Positions 10,461 through 22,673 of a stretch of 64,000 nucleotides of DNA are shown piece after piece. The notes beneath the pieces were generated by a model. It had not been told where the DNA came from, did no database searches, and was given only the letters and a program-made list of their open reading frames with translations. Where the stretch lies: contig NZ_JANXMU010000007.1 in the NCBI RefSeq assembly GCF_025354435.1, positions 107,667 through 171,666 on the forward strand. Direction: 5' to 3'. Each line of letters opens with the position of its first letter. Position 1 is the stretch's first letter. Made by a program: the position numbers and the translations under genes. This DNA is from Rhodoferax sp. (GTDB lineage: Bacteria; Pseudomonadota; Gammaproteobacteria; Burkholderiales; Burkholderiaceae_C).

Positions 10461-11645
10461 ATGGCCCGCAAAGTTGTTGTTGTTAGCGCCGTACGTACCG
10501 CGATCGGAACCTTTGGCGGCAGCCTGAAAGATGTCACGCCCATCGACCTGGCCGCCCAGGTGGTGCGCGAGTCGCTGCTGCGCGCCCAGACCGAGGGGGC
10601 CGATGTGGGCCATGTGGTGTTTGGCCATGTGGTCAACACCGAGCCGCGCGACATGTATTTGTCGCGTGTGGCGGCCGTGCAAGGTGGGTGCGGTGAGGGC
10701 ACGCCCGCCTACAACGTAAACCGCCTGTGCGGCTCGGGCCTGCAGGCCATCGTCAACGCCGCCCAAAGTATTTTGCTGGGCGATGCCGACATCGCCATTG
10801 GCGGCGGGGCCGAGAACATGACCCGCGCCCCCTACGCTGCCCTCAGCGCCCGCTGGGGCCAGCGCATGGGCGATGCCAAGCTGACCGACATGATGATTGG
10901 CGCGCTGCACGACCCCTTCCACAACATCCACATGGGTGTCACGGCCGAAAACATTGCCAAAAAATGGGGCATCAGCCGCGAAGACCAGGACGCGCTGGCG
11001 GTAGAAAGCCACCACCGTGCCGAACGCGCCACTGCCGCCGGTTACTTCACCAGCCAGATCACGCCCGTAGTGCTGAAAAGCAAAAAAGGCGACACCCTGT
11101 TTGCCAGCGACGAACACTTCCGCACGGGCGTGACCCTGGCCGACATGGCCAAGCTCAAGCCCGCGTTTGCCAAAGAAAACGGCACGGTCACCGCCGGTAA
11201 CGCCTCGGGCATTAACGATGCCGCCGCCGCGGTGGTGCTGATGGACGCAGCCACCGCCAAAGCCCGTGGCCTGCAGCCGCTGGCCCGCCTGGTGGCCTAC
11301 GCGCACGCCGGGGTGGACCCGCAGTACATGGGCATCGGCCCGGTGCCCGCCACCCGCCTGGCGCTGCAAAAAGCCGGGCTGACGGTGCAAGACCTGGACG
11401 TGATCGAGGCCAACGAAGCCTTTGCCGCCCAGGCCTGCGCCGTGAGCCGCGACCTGGGCCTGGACCCGGCCAAGGTGAACCCCAACGGCTCGGGCATTTC
11501 GCTAGGCCACCCGATTGGTGCCACCGGCGCGCTGATCACCGTCAAGGCTCTGTACGAGCTGCAACGCATCCAGGGCCGCTACGCACTGGTGACCATGTGC
11601 ATCGGCGGTGGCCAGGGGATTGCGGCGATTTTCGAGCGCTGCTGA
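10461..11645 (+). CDS. bktB: Beta-ketothiolase (acetyl-CoA acyltransferase)
   Basis: This 394-residue thiolase has the nucleophile Cys90 in RLCGSG, His350 in GHPIGA and Cys380 in MCIGGG. Numbering and surrounding sequence correspond closely to Cupriavidus necator BktB as I recall it. BktB condenses two acetyl-CoA, or acetyl-CoA with propionyl-CoA, to 3-ketoacyl-CoA, the first step of short-chain polyhydroxyalkanoate synthesis, and also works in the thiolytic direction. A ribosome-binding site (AAGGAA) precedes the ATG. The divergent neighbour is propionyl-CoA synthetase, which supports a role with C5 ketoacyl-CoA. The start of the MOSC gene follows 8 bp after the stop. Confidence 0.92.
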   Translation: MARKVVVVSAVRTAIGTFGGSLKDVTPIDLAAQVVRESLLRAQTEGADVGHVVFGHVVNTEPRDMYLSRVAAVQGGCGEGTPAYNVNRLCGSGLQAIVNAAQSILLGDADIAIGGGAENMTRAPYAALSARWGQRMGDAKLTDMMIGALHDPFHNIHMGVTAENIAKKWGISREDQDALAVESHHRAERATAAGYFTSQITPVVLKSKKGDTLFASDEHFRTGVTLADMAKLKPAFAKENGTVTAGNASGINDAAAAVVLMDAATAKARGLQPLARLVAYAHAGVDPQYMGIGPVPATRLALQKAGLTVQDLDVIEANEAFAAQACAVSRDLGLDPAKVNPNGSGISLGHPIGATGALITVKALYELQRIQGRYALVTMCIGGGQGIAAIFERC

Positions 11646-11653
11646 TCGATGTG

Positions 11654-12208
11654 ATGCATCTGGGCAGCGTCAACATCGGCACCGCCCGCCCGCTGATGGC
11701 CGGTGGGCGACGCGTGCTGTCGGGCATTGGCAAGCACGCCGTGGCGGCACCAGTGGCCGTAGGCCGCCTGGGGCTGGCGGGCGACGAGCAGGCCGACCTC
11801 AGCGTGCACGGCGGGTTGAACAAAGCCGTCTACGCCTACCCCGCCGCGCATTACGCCTTCTGGCGGGCACAGCGGCAGGCACAGGGGGTAAGCCTGTTTG
11901 ACGAAGACCTGCCGCCCGGCTTTGTGGGCGAGAACCTGACACTGCACGGCCTGCTGGAGGCCGAAGTGTGGGTCGGCGACACCCTGCATTTCCCCGACTG
12001 CAGCCTGCGCGTCACCGAACCGCGCCAGCCCTGCTTCAAATTCAACGCGGTGATGGGCTACGCCGGGGCTGCGCGCGACATGTTGCGCAGCGGCACCTGC
12101 GGTTTTTATCTGGCGGTGGTGCAGCCCGGCAGCATCGCCGCGGGCCAAGCCTTCACGCTGGAGCCGGGCCGCAGAAGCCTGGCCATTGCGGTGGCGTTTG
12201 CAGGCTAG
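11654..12208 (+). CDS. MOSC domain protein, YiiM-like
   Basis: The 184-residue protein opens with a short beta-rich region and then shows the conserved run GLAGDEQADLSVHGG and the segment KAVYAYPAAHYAFW, typical of YiiM-type MOSC proteins. The conserved cysteine is in EPRQPCFKF. MOSC domains deliver or use sulfur bound to molybdenum cofactor; YiiM-like members reduce N-hydroxylated compounds with Moco. It starts 8 bp after bktB stops, with candidate starts GTG 11651 and ATG 11654; I chose the ATG. Cotranscription with bktB is likely, but a functional link is not evident. Confidence 0.82.
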   Translation: MHLGSVNIGTARPLMAGGRRVLSGIGKHAVAAPVAVGRLGLAGDEQADLSVHGGLNKAVYAYPAAHYAFWRAQRQAQGVSLFDEDLPPGFVGENLTLHGLLEAEVWVGDTLHFPDCSLRVTEPRQPCFKFNAVMGYAGAARDMLRSGTCGFYLAVVQPGSIAAGQAFTLEPGRRSLAIAVAFAG

Positions 12209-12320
12209 CAGGCCCCATATTTGCGCGGCGTCCCAAGCCGGCCTAACCCCAGAGGCCCTTGCGTTAGCATCGCTCACCGCAATCGCCACCCGCTAAACCA
12301 ATGGGGAAACCTTTCACCCT

Positions 12321-12746
12321 ATGTCGCCCCTTCTCTGCCTGGTCTATGTCAGCACCGCCCACACCCGCCTGCGCGAGCCCGAGCTGGAGCAACTGCTTAG
12401 CCTGTCGCGCGCCCGCAACCAGCTAGATGCGGTCACCGGCGTGCTGCTCTACAACGATGGCAACTTCATGCAGTACCTGGAAGGCCCGGACGCGGCGCTG
12501 CGGCAAACCTACCAGCGCATCCGCGCCGACCCGTTGCACGGCAACCTCATCGAACTGCTGCTGGAGCCCATCACTGAGCGCGTCTTCACCACCTGGGCCA
12601 TGGGTTTTGCCCGGCCCACCGCCTCCGAGCTGCTGGCCCTGTCGAACGCCCGCTGGAAGCGCATGGGCGTTGATACCACCATCCAGGCCAACGCACCACC
12701 GGGCGTACAGTTGCTGCACAGTTTCTGGCAGGCTGCAAAACGCTGA
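12321..12746 (+). CDS. BLUF-domain blue-light photoreceptor
   Basis: This 141-residue protein is essentially a single BLUF domain, which binds FAD and senses blue light. The key residues are all visible: Tyr9 (LVYVST), Asn33 (ARNQLDAVTG), Gln51 (NFMQYLEG), and Trp92/Met94 (TTWAMGF). Only about 45 residues follow the core, so there is no fused output domain; short BLUF proteins of this type (PixD/BlrB-like) act by binding a separate partner. It sits between the MOSC protein and the racemase with no obvious partner adjacent. The c-di-GMP proteins elsewhere in the window are possible but unproven partners. Confidence 0.88.
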   Translation: MSPLLCLVYVSTAHTRLREPELEQLLSLSRARNQLDAVTGVLLYNDGNFMQYLEGPDAALRQTYQRIRADPLHGNLIELLLEPITERVFTTWAMGFARPTASELLALSNARWKRMGVDTTIQANAPPGVQLLHSFWQAAKR

Positions 12747-12773
12747 ACCACACCATATTCACCTCGGCACAGC

Positions 12774-13472
12774 ATGAAAACCATTGGCCTCATCGGCGGC
12801 ATGAGCTGGGAATCGACCATTCCTTACTACCGCCAGATCAACGAAACCGTCAAACAGCATCTGGGCGGCCTGCACTCGGCCAAAGTCATTCTGGTCAGCG
12901 TCGATTTTTTTGAGATTGAACGCCTGCAGCACGCGGGCGACTGGGATGCCGCCGGGGCCTTGCTGGCCGAAGCCGCACGCGCCCTGGCCCGGGCCGGGGC
13001 CGACTGCGTGGTGCTGTGCACCAACACCATGCACAAGGTGGCCGCCGCCATTGAGTCCGCCGTCAGCATCCCGCTGCTGCACATCGCCGACCCCACTGCC
13101 ACGGCTATTCAAGCCGCGGACTTCACCACCATTGGTCTACTGGGTACGCGCTTCACCATGGAGCAGGATTTCTACCGCGCCCGGCTGCAAACCCGCCACG
13201 GCCTAACGGTGCTGGTGCCCGACGCGCCGGGCCGCGACACCGTGCACCGCATCATTTACGAAGAGCTGTGCCTGGGCAAAATTGTGCCCACTTCGCGCGA
13301 TGCCTACCGCGCCATCCTGGCCCAGCTGGTGGCCCAGGGCGCGCAGGCCATCATCCTGGGCTGTACCGAGATTGGCTTGCTGGTGGATGCCAGCGACTGC
13401 AGCGTGCCGCTGTTTGACACCACAGCCATCCATGCCGTCAATGCGGCGGAGTGGGCCTTGCAGGCAGCCTGA
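12774..13472 (+). CDS. Aspartate/glutamate racemase family protein
   Basis: The 232-residue protein begins with IGLIGGMSWEST and holds the two catalytic-cysteine motifs of the family, LCTNTMHK and ILGCTEIG, plus a HRIIYEELCLGK segment typical of YgeA-like amino-acid racemases. These PLP-independent enzymes interconvert L and D amino acids by two-base chemistry. Exact substrate cannot be read from sequence; members may act on aspartate, glutamate or broad substrates. It follows the BLUF gene by 27 bp and could be cotranscribed. Downstream is a repeat copy and the convergent dut gene. Confidence 0.85.
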   Translation: MKTIGLIGGMSWESTIPYYRQINETVKQHLGGLHSAKVILVSVDFFEIERLQHAGDWDAAGALLAEAARALARAGADCVVLCTNTMHKVAAAIESAVSIPLLHIADPTATAIQAADFTTIGLLGTRFTMEQDFYRARLQTRHGLTVLVPDAPGRDTVHRIIYEELCLGKIVPTSRDAYRAILAQLVAQGAQAIILGCTEIGLLVDASDCSVPLFDTTAIHAVNAAEWALQAA

Positions 13473-13486
13473 TTCTATTTTTAGAT

Positions 13487-13544
13487 AAAAAATGGCTCTA
13501 GCGCATACAGCGCCTTCGCAAGTAGCTATATAAACAGTAGCAAA
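13487..13544. repeat. Two-hairpin palindromic repeat, copy 2
   Basis: This lies between the convergent racemase and dut genes. It contains the CTCTAGCGCATAC ... GCAAGTAGCTAT ... AGTAGCAAA layout of the family but with more mismatches in the first stem than other copies. It could act as a shared 3' end for both transcripts. Confidence 0.75.
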
Positions 13545-13547
13545 CCC

Positions 13548-13994
13548 TTAAGACTTGCCAGTCGACCCGTAGCCGCCTTCGCCGCGCACCGAGGCGGGGA
13601 ATTCGGTGACCACGTTGAACCGGGCCTGCACCACCGGCACGATAACCAGTTGGGCCAGGCGCTCCATCGGTTCGATGGTAAAGGCCACGCTGCTGCGGTT
13701 CCAGGCGCTGACCATCAGCTGGCCCTGGTAGTCGCTGTCGATCAGCCCCACCAGATTGCCCAGCACGATGCCGTGCTTGTGGCCCAGGCCGGAGCGCGGC
13801 AGGATCATGGCGGCAAAGCCGGGGTCGGCCAGATGGATGGCGATGCCGGTGGGCACCAGTTGCCAGGCGTTGGCGGCCAGCACCAGGGGTTCGTCCAGGC
13901 AGGCGCGCAGGTCCAGACCGGCGCTGCCGGCGGTGGCGTAGGCGGGCAATTGGTCTGCCATGCGCGGGTCGATGATTTTGAGGTCGATGATCAT
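13548..13994 (-). CDS. dut: dUTP diphosphatase
   Basis: This 148-residue trimeric dUTPase hydrolyses dUTP to dUMP and pyrophosphate, keeping uracil out of DNA and supplying dUMP for thymidylate. Motifs in order are [40 protein letters not shown] and the C-terminal [12 protein letters not shown] arm that closes over the substrate. Length is standard. It starts 10 bp after coaBC stops on the same strand, the usual coaBC-dut pairing in proteobacteria. Confidence 0.97.
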   Translation of the reverse strand: MIIDLKIIDPRMADQLPAYATAGSAGLDLRACLDEPLVLAANAWQLVPTGIAIHLADPGFAAMILPRSGLGHKHGIVLGNLVGLIDSDYQGQLMVSAWNRSSVAFTIEPMERLAQLVIVPVVQARFNVVTEFPASVRGEGGYGSTGKS

Positions 13995-14004
13995 TGTGGG
14001 AAAA

Positions 14005-15255
14005 CTAGGAAATACGGTTGGCGATGTCGGCGACCAGTTGGCGCGCGAGGGTCAATTTGGAGGCGTGCGGCAGTTCGATGGCGTGGTGCGCATCGACCAG
14101 CAGCAGCGCGTTGTGGTCTTGGCCAAAAGTGGCCGGGCCGATGTTACCCACCAGCAGCGGCACGCCTTTGCGAGCGCGCTTGGCCTGGGCGTTGGCCAGC
14201 AGGTCTTGGCTCTCGGCCGCAAAACCTACGCAAAACAGCGCACCACTAAAAGCACGGGCCGATTGGGCCACCGTGGCCAGGATGTCGGTGTTTTCGACGA
14301 ACTGCAACTGGGGCGTGGCACCCGAGCCGTCTTTCTTGATCTTGTGGTCTGCAGCGTGCGCGGGCCGCCAGTCGGCCACGGCGGCAGTTGCTATAAAGAT
14401 AGTAGCTGCTTGTGCATGCTGCACCACCGCAGAGAGCATATTCTGTGCAGATTTCACATCCACACGCGCAACGCCGCGCGGGGTCGCCAAAGCCACCGGC
14501 CCGGCGACCAGCGTGACCTCGGCCCCAGCCTCGCGGGCGGCGCGGGCAATGGCAAAACCCATCTTGCCGCTGCTCAGGTTGGTGATGCCGCGCACCGGGT
14601 CGATCGCTTCGTAAGTGGGTCCGGCGGTGACCAGCACGCGCTGCCCGGCCAGGGTTTTGGGCTGGAAGAAAGCAACCACGTCCTCCAGCAGCTCGGCGGG
14701 CTCCAGCATGCGGCCGTCGCCGGTTTCGCCGCAGGCCTGCTCGCCCGTGCCCACGCCCAGAATCACTGCGCCATCGGCCTGCAACTGCGCCATATTGCGC
14801 TGGGTAGCGGGGTGCACCCACATCTCACGGTTCATGGCGGGGGCGACCAGCAGCGGCACGCTGGTCATGGGGCGGGCCAGGCACAGCAGGCTCAGCAGCT
14901 CGTCGGTGCGCCCTTGCACCAGCCGGGCGATGAAGTCGGCGCTGCACGGGGCAATCAGAATCAGATCCGCCTCGCGGCTCAGGTTGATGTGCGGCATGTT
15001 GTTGGGCTCGCGCGCATCCCATTGCGAGCTGTAGACGGGTCGGTTGCTCAGCGCCTGCATGGTCACCGGGGTGATGAACTGCGTAGCCGCCTCGGTCATC
15101 ACTACCTGCACGCTGGCCCCGGCTTTGACCAGCAAGCGGCACAGCTCGGCCGATTTGTAGCAGGCAATGCCCCCTGTCAGGCCCAGCACGATGTGCTTAC
15201 CTGCCAGGTCGCCGTCTGCCGCAGAAGAGGCCAAGAGAGAGGTGTTGGGGTTCAT
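14005..15255 (-). CDS. coaBC: Bifunctional phosphopantothenoylcysteine synthetase/decarboxylase
   Basis: This 416-residue two-domain enzyme of coenzyme A synthesis conjugates 4'-phosphopantothenate with cysteine and decarboxylates the product. The N-terminal CoaC flavoprotein half shows [22 protein letters not shown] and the cysteine in [11 protein letters not shown]. The C-terminal CoaB half shows [23 protein letters not shown] and ADWRP. I chose ATG 15255 over an upstream TTG at 15264. A copy of the dispersed palindromic repeat lies in frame at 14388-14440, encoding the stretch around [14 protein letters not shown] just before ADWRP. It is divergent from pyrG. Confidence 0.95.
   Translation of the reverse strand: MNPNTSLLASSAADGDLAGKHIVLGLTGGIACYKSAELCRLLVKAGASVQVVMTEAATQFITPVTMQALSNRPVYSSQWDAREPNNMPHINLSREADLILIAPCSADFIARLVQGRTDELLSLLCLARPMTSVPLLVAPAMNREMWVHPATQRNMAQLQADGAVILGVGTGEQACGETGDGRMLEPAELLEDVVAFFQPKTLAGQRVLVTAGPTYEAIDPVRGITNLSSGKMGFAIARAAREAGAEVTLVAGPVALATPRGVARVDVKSAQNMLSAVVQHAQAATIFIATAAVADWRPAHAADHKIKKDGSGATPQLQFVENTDILATVAQSARAFSGALFCVGFAAESQDLLANAQAKRARKGVPLLVGNIGPATFGQDHNALLLVDAHHAIELPHASKLTLARQLVADIANRIS
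14388..14440. repeat. In-frame palindromic repeat copy inside coaBC (copy 3)
   Basis: On the minus strand the bases read GCAAGCAGCTACTATC followed by TTTATAGCAAC, matching the second half of the repeat family, with a degraded first stem upstream. The reading frame of coaBC is kept, giving a QAAT peptide. The shared GCAAGCAGCT core and frame with the copies at 21854 and 53206 support common origin, although this is one of the weaker matches. Confidence 0.5.
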
Positions 15256-15291
15256 GCGCCGCAATGTAGCAGAGCCAGAGTGACCATTTAG

Positions 15292-19274
<3,983 letters not shown>

Positions 19275-19283
19275 GGGCCACCC

Positions 19284-19562
19284 ATGGCTTCCCGTGTAGT
19301 CCCCATCGTCTTGCTGGCTTTGCTGGCGATACTGCACGGGCAGCTGTGGTTTGGGCGCGGCAGCATCTCGGAGGTGACGCGCCTGCAGCAAAAGCTGGAG
19401 ACGCTACGGGTCCACAACCTGCAAGAACAACTCGCCAACGACCAACTGAGCGCCGAGGTCCGCGACCTCAAAGAAGGCCTGGAAATGGTCGAAGAGCGTG
19501 CCCGCTTCGAGCTGGGTATGGTCAAGTCCAACGAAATCTTCGTGCACATCTCTCCGAAGTAA
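19284..19562 (+). CDS. ftsB: Cell division protein FtsB
   Basis: This 92-residue bitopic membrane protein of the divisome forms a complex with FtsL and FtsQ. Residues 5-22 form the single membrane segment (VVPIVLLALLAILHGQLW), followed by a periplasmic coiled coil (about 30-70) and the conserved ERARFELGMV segment near the end. Position directly after eno is the classical context and settles the assignment. Confidence 0.95.
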   Translation: MASRVVPIVLLALLAILHGQLWFGRGSISEVTRLQQKLETLRVHNLQEQLANDQLSAEVRDLKEGLEMVEERARFELGMVKSNEIFVHISPK

Positions 19563-19578
19563 ATTTCGCCCAAATAAG

Positions 19579-20223
19579 TTGATCAAGATTGCTTTGCTGG
19601 GTGCCGAGAGCACCGGCAAAACCCAGCTGGCTGCGGCCATCACCGCTAGCTTGCGCAGCCAAGGCCACAGCGTCTCCCCCATTTCTGAGACTTTGCGCCA
19701 GTGGTGCGACCAAGCAGGCCGCACGCCGCGCGCCGACGAACAATTAGCGATTGCCCAAACGCACACCGCACGCATCGCCCAAGCCCTCCCCGCCACGTAT
19801 TTGATCGCCGATACCACCGCGCTGATGACCGCTGTATACAGCGACCTGCTGTTTGGCGACGACAGCTTGTACGCCTCGGCGCTGGAGCAGCAACGGGGTT
19901 TCGATGTGACGCTGGTGATGGGGCTGGACCTGCCCTGGGCCGCCGACCCGCAGCGCGACGGGCCGCACAGCCGCGCGCCCGTGGATGCCGCCCTGCGCGT
20001 CGCGTTGGCGCGGGGCCATCTGCCTTACCAGGTGGTCTACGGCAAAGATATCGCCCGCACCCGCAATGCCCTGCACGCTATTGAATCAATAGCTACCAGT
20101 GCAGACAGAATATACGCCAGAGGCCGATTTTCCTTAAAAAGTGCGGCATGGGTCTGGAACTGCGAGAAATGCAGCGACCCCGAGTGCGAGCACAAGCTGT
20201 TCAGCGGATTACTGAACCGCTGA
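19579..20223 (+). CDS. NadR-like ATP-binding protein (nicotinamide riboside kinase-type P-loop)
   Basis: The 214-residue protein begins with IALLGAESTGKTQLA, the P-loop form typical of the ribosylnicotinamide kinase domain of NadR. Further features are an ADTTALMTAVYSDLLFG segment and a VMGLDLPWAADPQRDG lid-like segment. The C-terminus carries a cysteine cluster, NCEKCSDPECEH. No DNA-binding or adenylyltransferase domain is present. The likely start is TTG 19579, 16 bp after ftsB; this depends on homology only. A palindromic repeat copy lies in frame at residues 167-186. The 3' end overlaps hslO by 15 bp on the opposite strand. Kinase activity on nicotinamide riboside is inferred from the family. 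Confidence 0.75.
   Translation: MIKIALLGAESTGKTQLAAAITASLRSQGHSVSPISETLRQWCDQAGRTPRADEQLAIAQTHTARIAQALPATYLIADTTALMTAVYSDLLFGDDSLYASALEQQRGFDVTLVMGLDLPWAADPQRDGPHSRAPVDAALRVALARGHLPYQVVYGKDIARTRNALHAIESIATSADRIYARGRFSLKSAAWVWNCEKCSDPECEHKLFSGLLNR
20077..20135. repeat. In-frame palindromic repeat copy inside the NadR-like gene (copy 4)
   Basis: GCTATTGAATCAATAGC (20077-20093) forms the second stem, followed by the degraded first-stem region and the T-rich end (GGCCGATTTTCC). Read on the minus strand it matches the intergenic copies closely. The reading frame is kept, giving the peptide around AIESIATSADRIYARG. It is antisense to the gene, unlike the other in-gene copies. Confidence 0.8.
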
Positions 20224-21198
20224 CGGCCCCGGCAACGATGCATCCGGCGTGGTGAAGAGCTGGGCCGCATCGACCGCGTCAAAGCGGTACTGCTTGCCGC
20301 AAAACTCGCAGGCCACCTCCACGTCATTACGCTCGGCCAGGATACCTTCCACCTCGTCGGTGCCCAGGCTGCGGATCATGGCACCCACACGCTCGCGGCT
20401 GCAGCTACAGGCAAACTTCGGTGCAGTGGGGCCGATATGCGGGCTGAACATCAGCACCTGCTCTTCCCAGAACAGGCGGCGCAGGATGGTGTCCACGTCC
20501 AGCGTCAGTAGCTCTTCGCGCTTCAGGGTGCTGGCCAGGGTGGCGATGCGGTTGTAGTGCTCGTTGAGGCCAATCTCGTCCTCGTTGGCTTCACTGGTCA
20601 CGCTGCCCGCCAGGTTCTTTTCACCCTGGATGGGCAGGCGCTGGATCAGCAGCCCGGCAGCCACGTTCTCGTCGGCGGCCAGCACCAGCAAGGTGTCGAG
20701 CTGCTCGCTTTGCAGCATGTAGTGCTGCAGCACATCGCTGAGTTTTTCCAGCTTTTCCTTGCTGTCACCAAACAGCGGCACCACGCCCTGGTAGGGCTGC
20801 TGGCCGGGAAACTTGTCCTTCGGGTCCAGGGTGATGGCGCAACGGCCCTGGTTGTCCACATTGACCATCTGGCTCAGCGTGGCATCCGCTGGCACCTCAC
20901 CCATCACGCTGGCGGTGGTGCGCAGACTGAAGTCGGGCTGCACTTCGACCACGGCCAGCTTGACCGGGCCGTCGCCAAAAATCTGCAGCACCACTGCACC
21001 ATTGAATTTGATGTTGGACTGCATCAGCACGCCCGCGGCGGTCATTTCGCCCAGCAGCTCAGCCACCGGTGCGGGGTAGGCCCCGGTGGTGGAGTTGGAG
21101 GCGCGGCGGTGCAGAATTTCTTGCCAGGCATCGGTCAGGCGCACGATGCAGCCGCGAACGGGCAGGCCGTCGAATAAAAATTTATGGAGTTCAGACAC
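20209..21198 (-). CDS. hslO: Redox-regulated chaperone Hsp33
   Basis: This 329-residue cytosolic holdase is activated by oxidative unfolding. The C-terminal zinc switch cysteines are visible as CSC (FACSCSRER) and CEFC (ACEFCGKQ). The start is GTG 21198 (MSELHKFLFD), supported by the family N-terminus. It follows the gamma-carbonic anhydrase gene by 36 bp on the same strand and overlaps the convergent NadR-like gene by 15 bp at the 3' end. Confidence 0.96.
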   Translation of the reverse strand: MSELHKFLFDGLPVRGCIVRLTDAWQEILHRRASNSTTGAYPAPVAELLGEMTAAGVLMQSNIKFNGAVVLQIFGDGPVKLAVVEVQPDFSLRTTASVMGEVPADATLSQMVNVDNQGRCAITLDPKDKFPGQQPYQGVVPLFGDSKEKLEKLSDVLQHYMLQSEQLDTLLVLAADENVAAGLLIQRLPIQGEKNLAGSVTSEANEDEIGLNEHYNRIATLASTLKREELLTLDVDTILRRLFWEEQVLMFSPHIGPTAPKFACSCSRERVGAMIRSLGTDEVEGILAERNDVEVACEFCGKQYRFDAVDAAQLFTTPDASLPGPSAVQ

Positions 21199-21234
21199 AA
21201 TGGATTCCTAACTTGGTACAGGCCGATATGGGGT

Positions 21235-21759
21235 TCAGGCCAGCTTTTGCAAGCCGTTGCGAAAGCGCCGGGCATTCGCCACATAGCCCTGGGCGCTGCG
21301 CTGCAAACCTTCGATTTGGGCCGGGGTCAGCGCGCGCGCCACTTTGGCCGGGCTGCCGATGACCAGGCTGCCATCTGGGAACTCTTTGCCCTCGGTGACC
21401 AGCGCGCCCGCGCCGACCAGGCAGTTTTTGCCGATCCGTGCCCCATTGAGCACCACCGCACCGATACCGATCAGCGAGCCGTCGCCCACAGTGCAGCCGT
21501 GCAGCATCACCTGGTGGCCGATGGTCACATTGTCGCCAATCGTCAGCGGCACGCCGTGATCAGTATGTAGCACGCTCAAGTCCTGCACGTTGGAGCCCCG
21601 GCCTATGGTGATGCGGTGGTTGTCGCCCCGCACCACCACGCCAAACCAGACGCTGCTGTCTTCGCCCAGCACCACATCGCCCATGACTTCGGCGCTGTCC
21701 GCCACCCAGGCCGTGGCCGCGACCTGCGGTGCCACACCATCTAATGCAAACAGAGCCAT
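21235..21759 (-). CDS. Gamma-carbonic anhydrase family protein
   Basis: The 174-residue protein is a left-handed beta-helix of hexapeptide repeats, visible through the repeated I/V-G patterns ([34 protein letters not shown]). The histidines expected to bind zinc lie in VLHTDHG and GHQVMLHGC, and the RGDNHRI motif is conserved. It resembles YrdA/PaaY-type proteins; real carbonic anhydrase activity varies in this group. ATG 21759 was chosen over an upstream in-frame ATG at 21834, because the family starts with a short [12 protein letters not shown] segment. It is divergent from the ferritin-like gene with only 34 bp between starts. Confidence 0.88.
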   Translation of the reverse strand: MALFALDGVAPQVAATAWVADSAEVMGDVVLGEDSSVWFGVVVRGDNHRITIGRGSNVQDLSVLHTDHGVPLTIGDNVTIGHQVMLHGCTVGDGSLIGIGAVVLNGARIGKNCLVGAGALVTEGKEFPDGSLVIGSPAKVARALTPAQIEGLQRSAQGYVANARRFRNGLQKLA

Positions 21760-21793
21760 GCGTGTCCTTTTTTCAACTTTTACAATTGTAGGG

Positions 21794-22603
21794 ATGGAAC
21801 TCCGAACCCGCGCCTTACAAACCTTGTGCCTCACCGAACCCGCACAAAAAGTGGCCTCAGCGCAATTACTACATGCGCAAGCAGCTCCGCTTTCAATAGC
21901 AAAGTCTCATTTTGAACCTTTTGGTGATCCACCCGGTCGCCCGGCCCGGCCGGTGCTGGTGGAGCGGGTGGTCAAACCACAGCGCTCGCCCTTCACCCCC
22001 GACGGCCTGGCCACGCTGCTGCACACCGTGGCGCACATCGAATTCAACGCCATCAACCTCGCCCTCGATGCCGCCTGGCGCTTTGACGACATGCCCGATG
22101 CCTTCTACCTCGACTGGGTGCGCGTAGCCAGCGAGGAGGCCTACCACTTCAGCCTGCTACGCACCCATCTGCAAAGCCTGGTGGGCGAGAAGGACCAGCG
22201 TTGGGACTACGGCGACTTTCCGGCCCACGACGGCCTGTGGACAGTGTGTGCGGCCACCAGCGGCGACGTGGTGGCCCGCATGGCGCTGGTACCACGCACG
22301 CTGGAGGCCCGCGGCCTGGATGCCACGCCGCTGATCCAGGCCAAACTGCGCCGGGTGGCCACACCGCAGGCACTGCGGGCGGTGGAGATTCTGGAGATTA
22401 TTTTGACCGACGAGGTCGGCCACGTGGCCATTGGCAACCACTGGTACCGCTGGCTATGCCAACGCGATGGGCTGGACCCGGTGGCGCACTACCGGGTGCT
22501 GGCCGACCGCTATGACGCGCCAACGCCCAAGCCACCGTTCAATACCCGAGCGCGTTTGCAAGCCGGGTTCACCGACGAGGAACTGGCGATTTTGCTGGCA
22601 TAG
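21794..22603 (+). CDS. Ferritin-like DUF455 family protein
   Basis: This 269-residue protein has the helical segments of ferritin-like DUF455 proteins. Probable metal ligands are [23 protein letters not shown] and [14 protein letters not shown], which hold the spaced Glu/His residues of a diiron-type site. Biochemical role is not established. ATG 21794 gives an N-terminus ([13 protein letters not shown]) normal for the family. An apparent palindromic repeat copy lies in frame near residues 21-37. The gene shares a very short divergent promoter region with the gamma-carbonic anhydrase gene. Confidence 0.85.
   Translation: MELRTRALQTLCLTEPAQKVASAQLLHAQAAPLSIAKSHFEPFGDPPGRPARPVLVERVVKPQRSPFTPDGLATLLHTVAHIEFNAINLALDAAWRFDDMPDAFYLDWVRVASEEAYHFSLLRTHLQSLVGEKDQRWDYGDFPAHDGLWTVCAATSGDVVARMALVPRTLEARGLDATPLIQAKLRRVATPQALRAVEILEIILTDEVGHVAIGNHWYRWLCQRDGLDPVAHYRVLADRYDAPTPKPPFNTRARLQAGFTDEELAILLA
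21854..21904. repeat. In-frame palindromic repeat copy inside the DUF455 gene (copy 5)
   Basis: Sense-oriented partial copy: CAGCGCAATTAC ... TGCGCAAGCAGCTCC ... CAATAGCAAAG. It shares the GCAAGCAGCT core and the CAATAGCAAA end with intergenic copies. The reading frame is kept and gives a HAQAAP peptide, in the same frame as the coaBC copy (HAQAAT). Confidence 0.65.
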
Positions 22604-22643
22604 TCGGACAGAGCCCAAACGCAGCCGATCTCGCCGCTTACAA

Positions 22644-22658
22644 GTTACGATACGTAAC
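22644..22658. promoter_or_regulatory. Interrupted palindrome upstream of the first EAL-HDOD gene
   Basis: GTTACGATACGTAAC has 6 bp arms around a 3 bp centre, ending 15 bp before the ATG at 22674. It could be an operator or part of a promoter; the binding protein is unknown. Confidence 0.4.
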
Positions 22659-22673
22659 AACTCGACACCTTCC

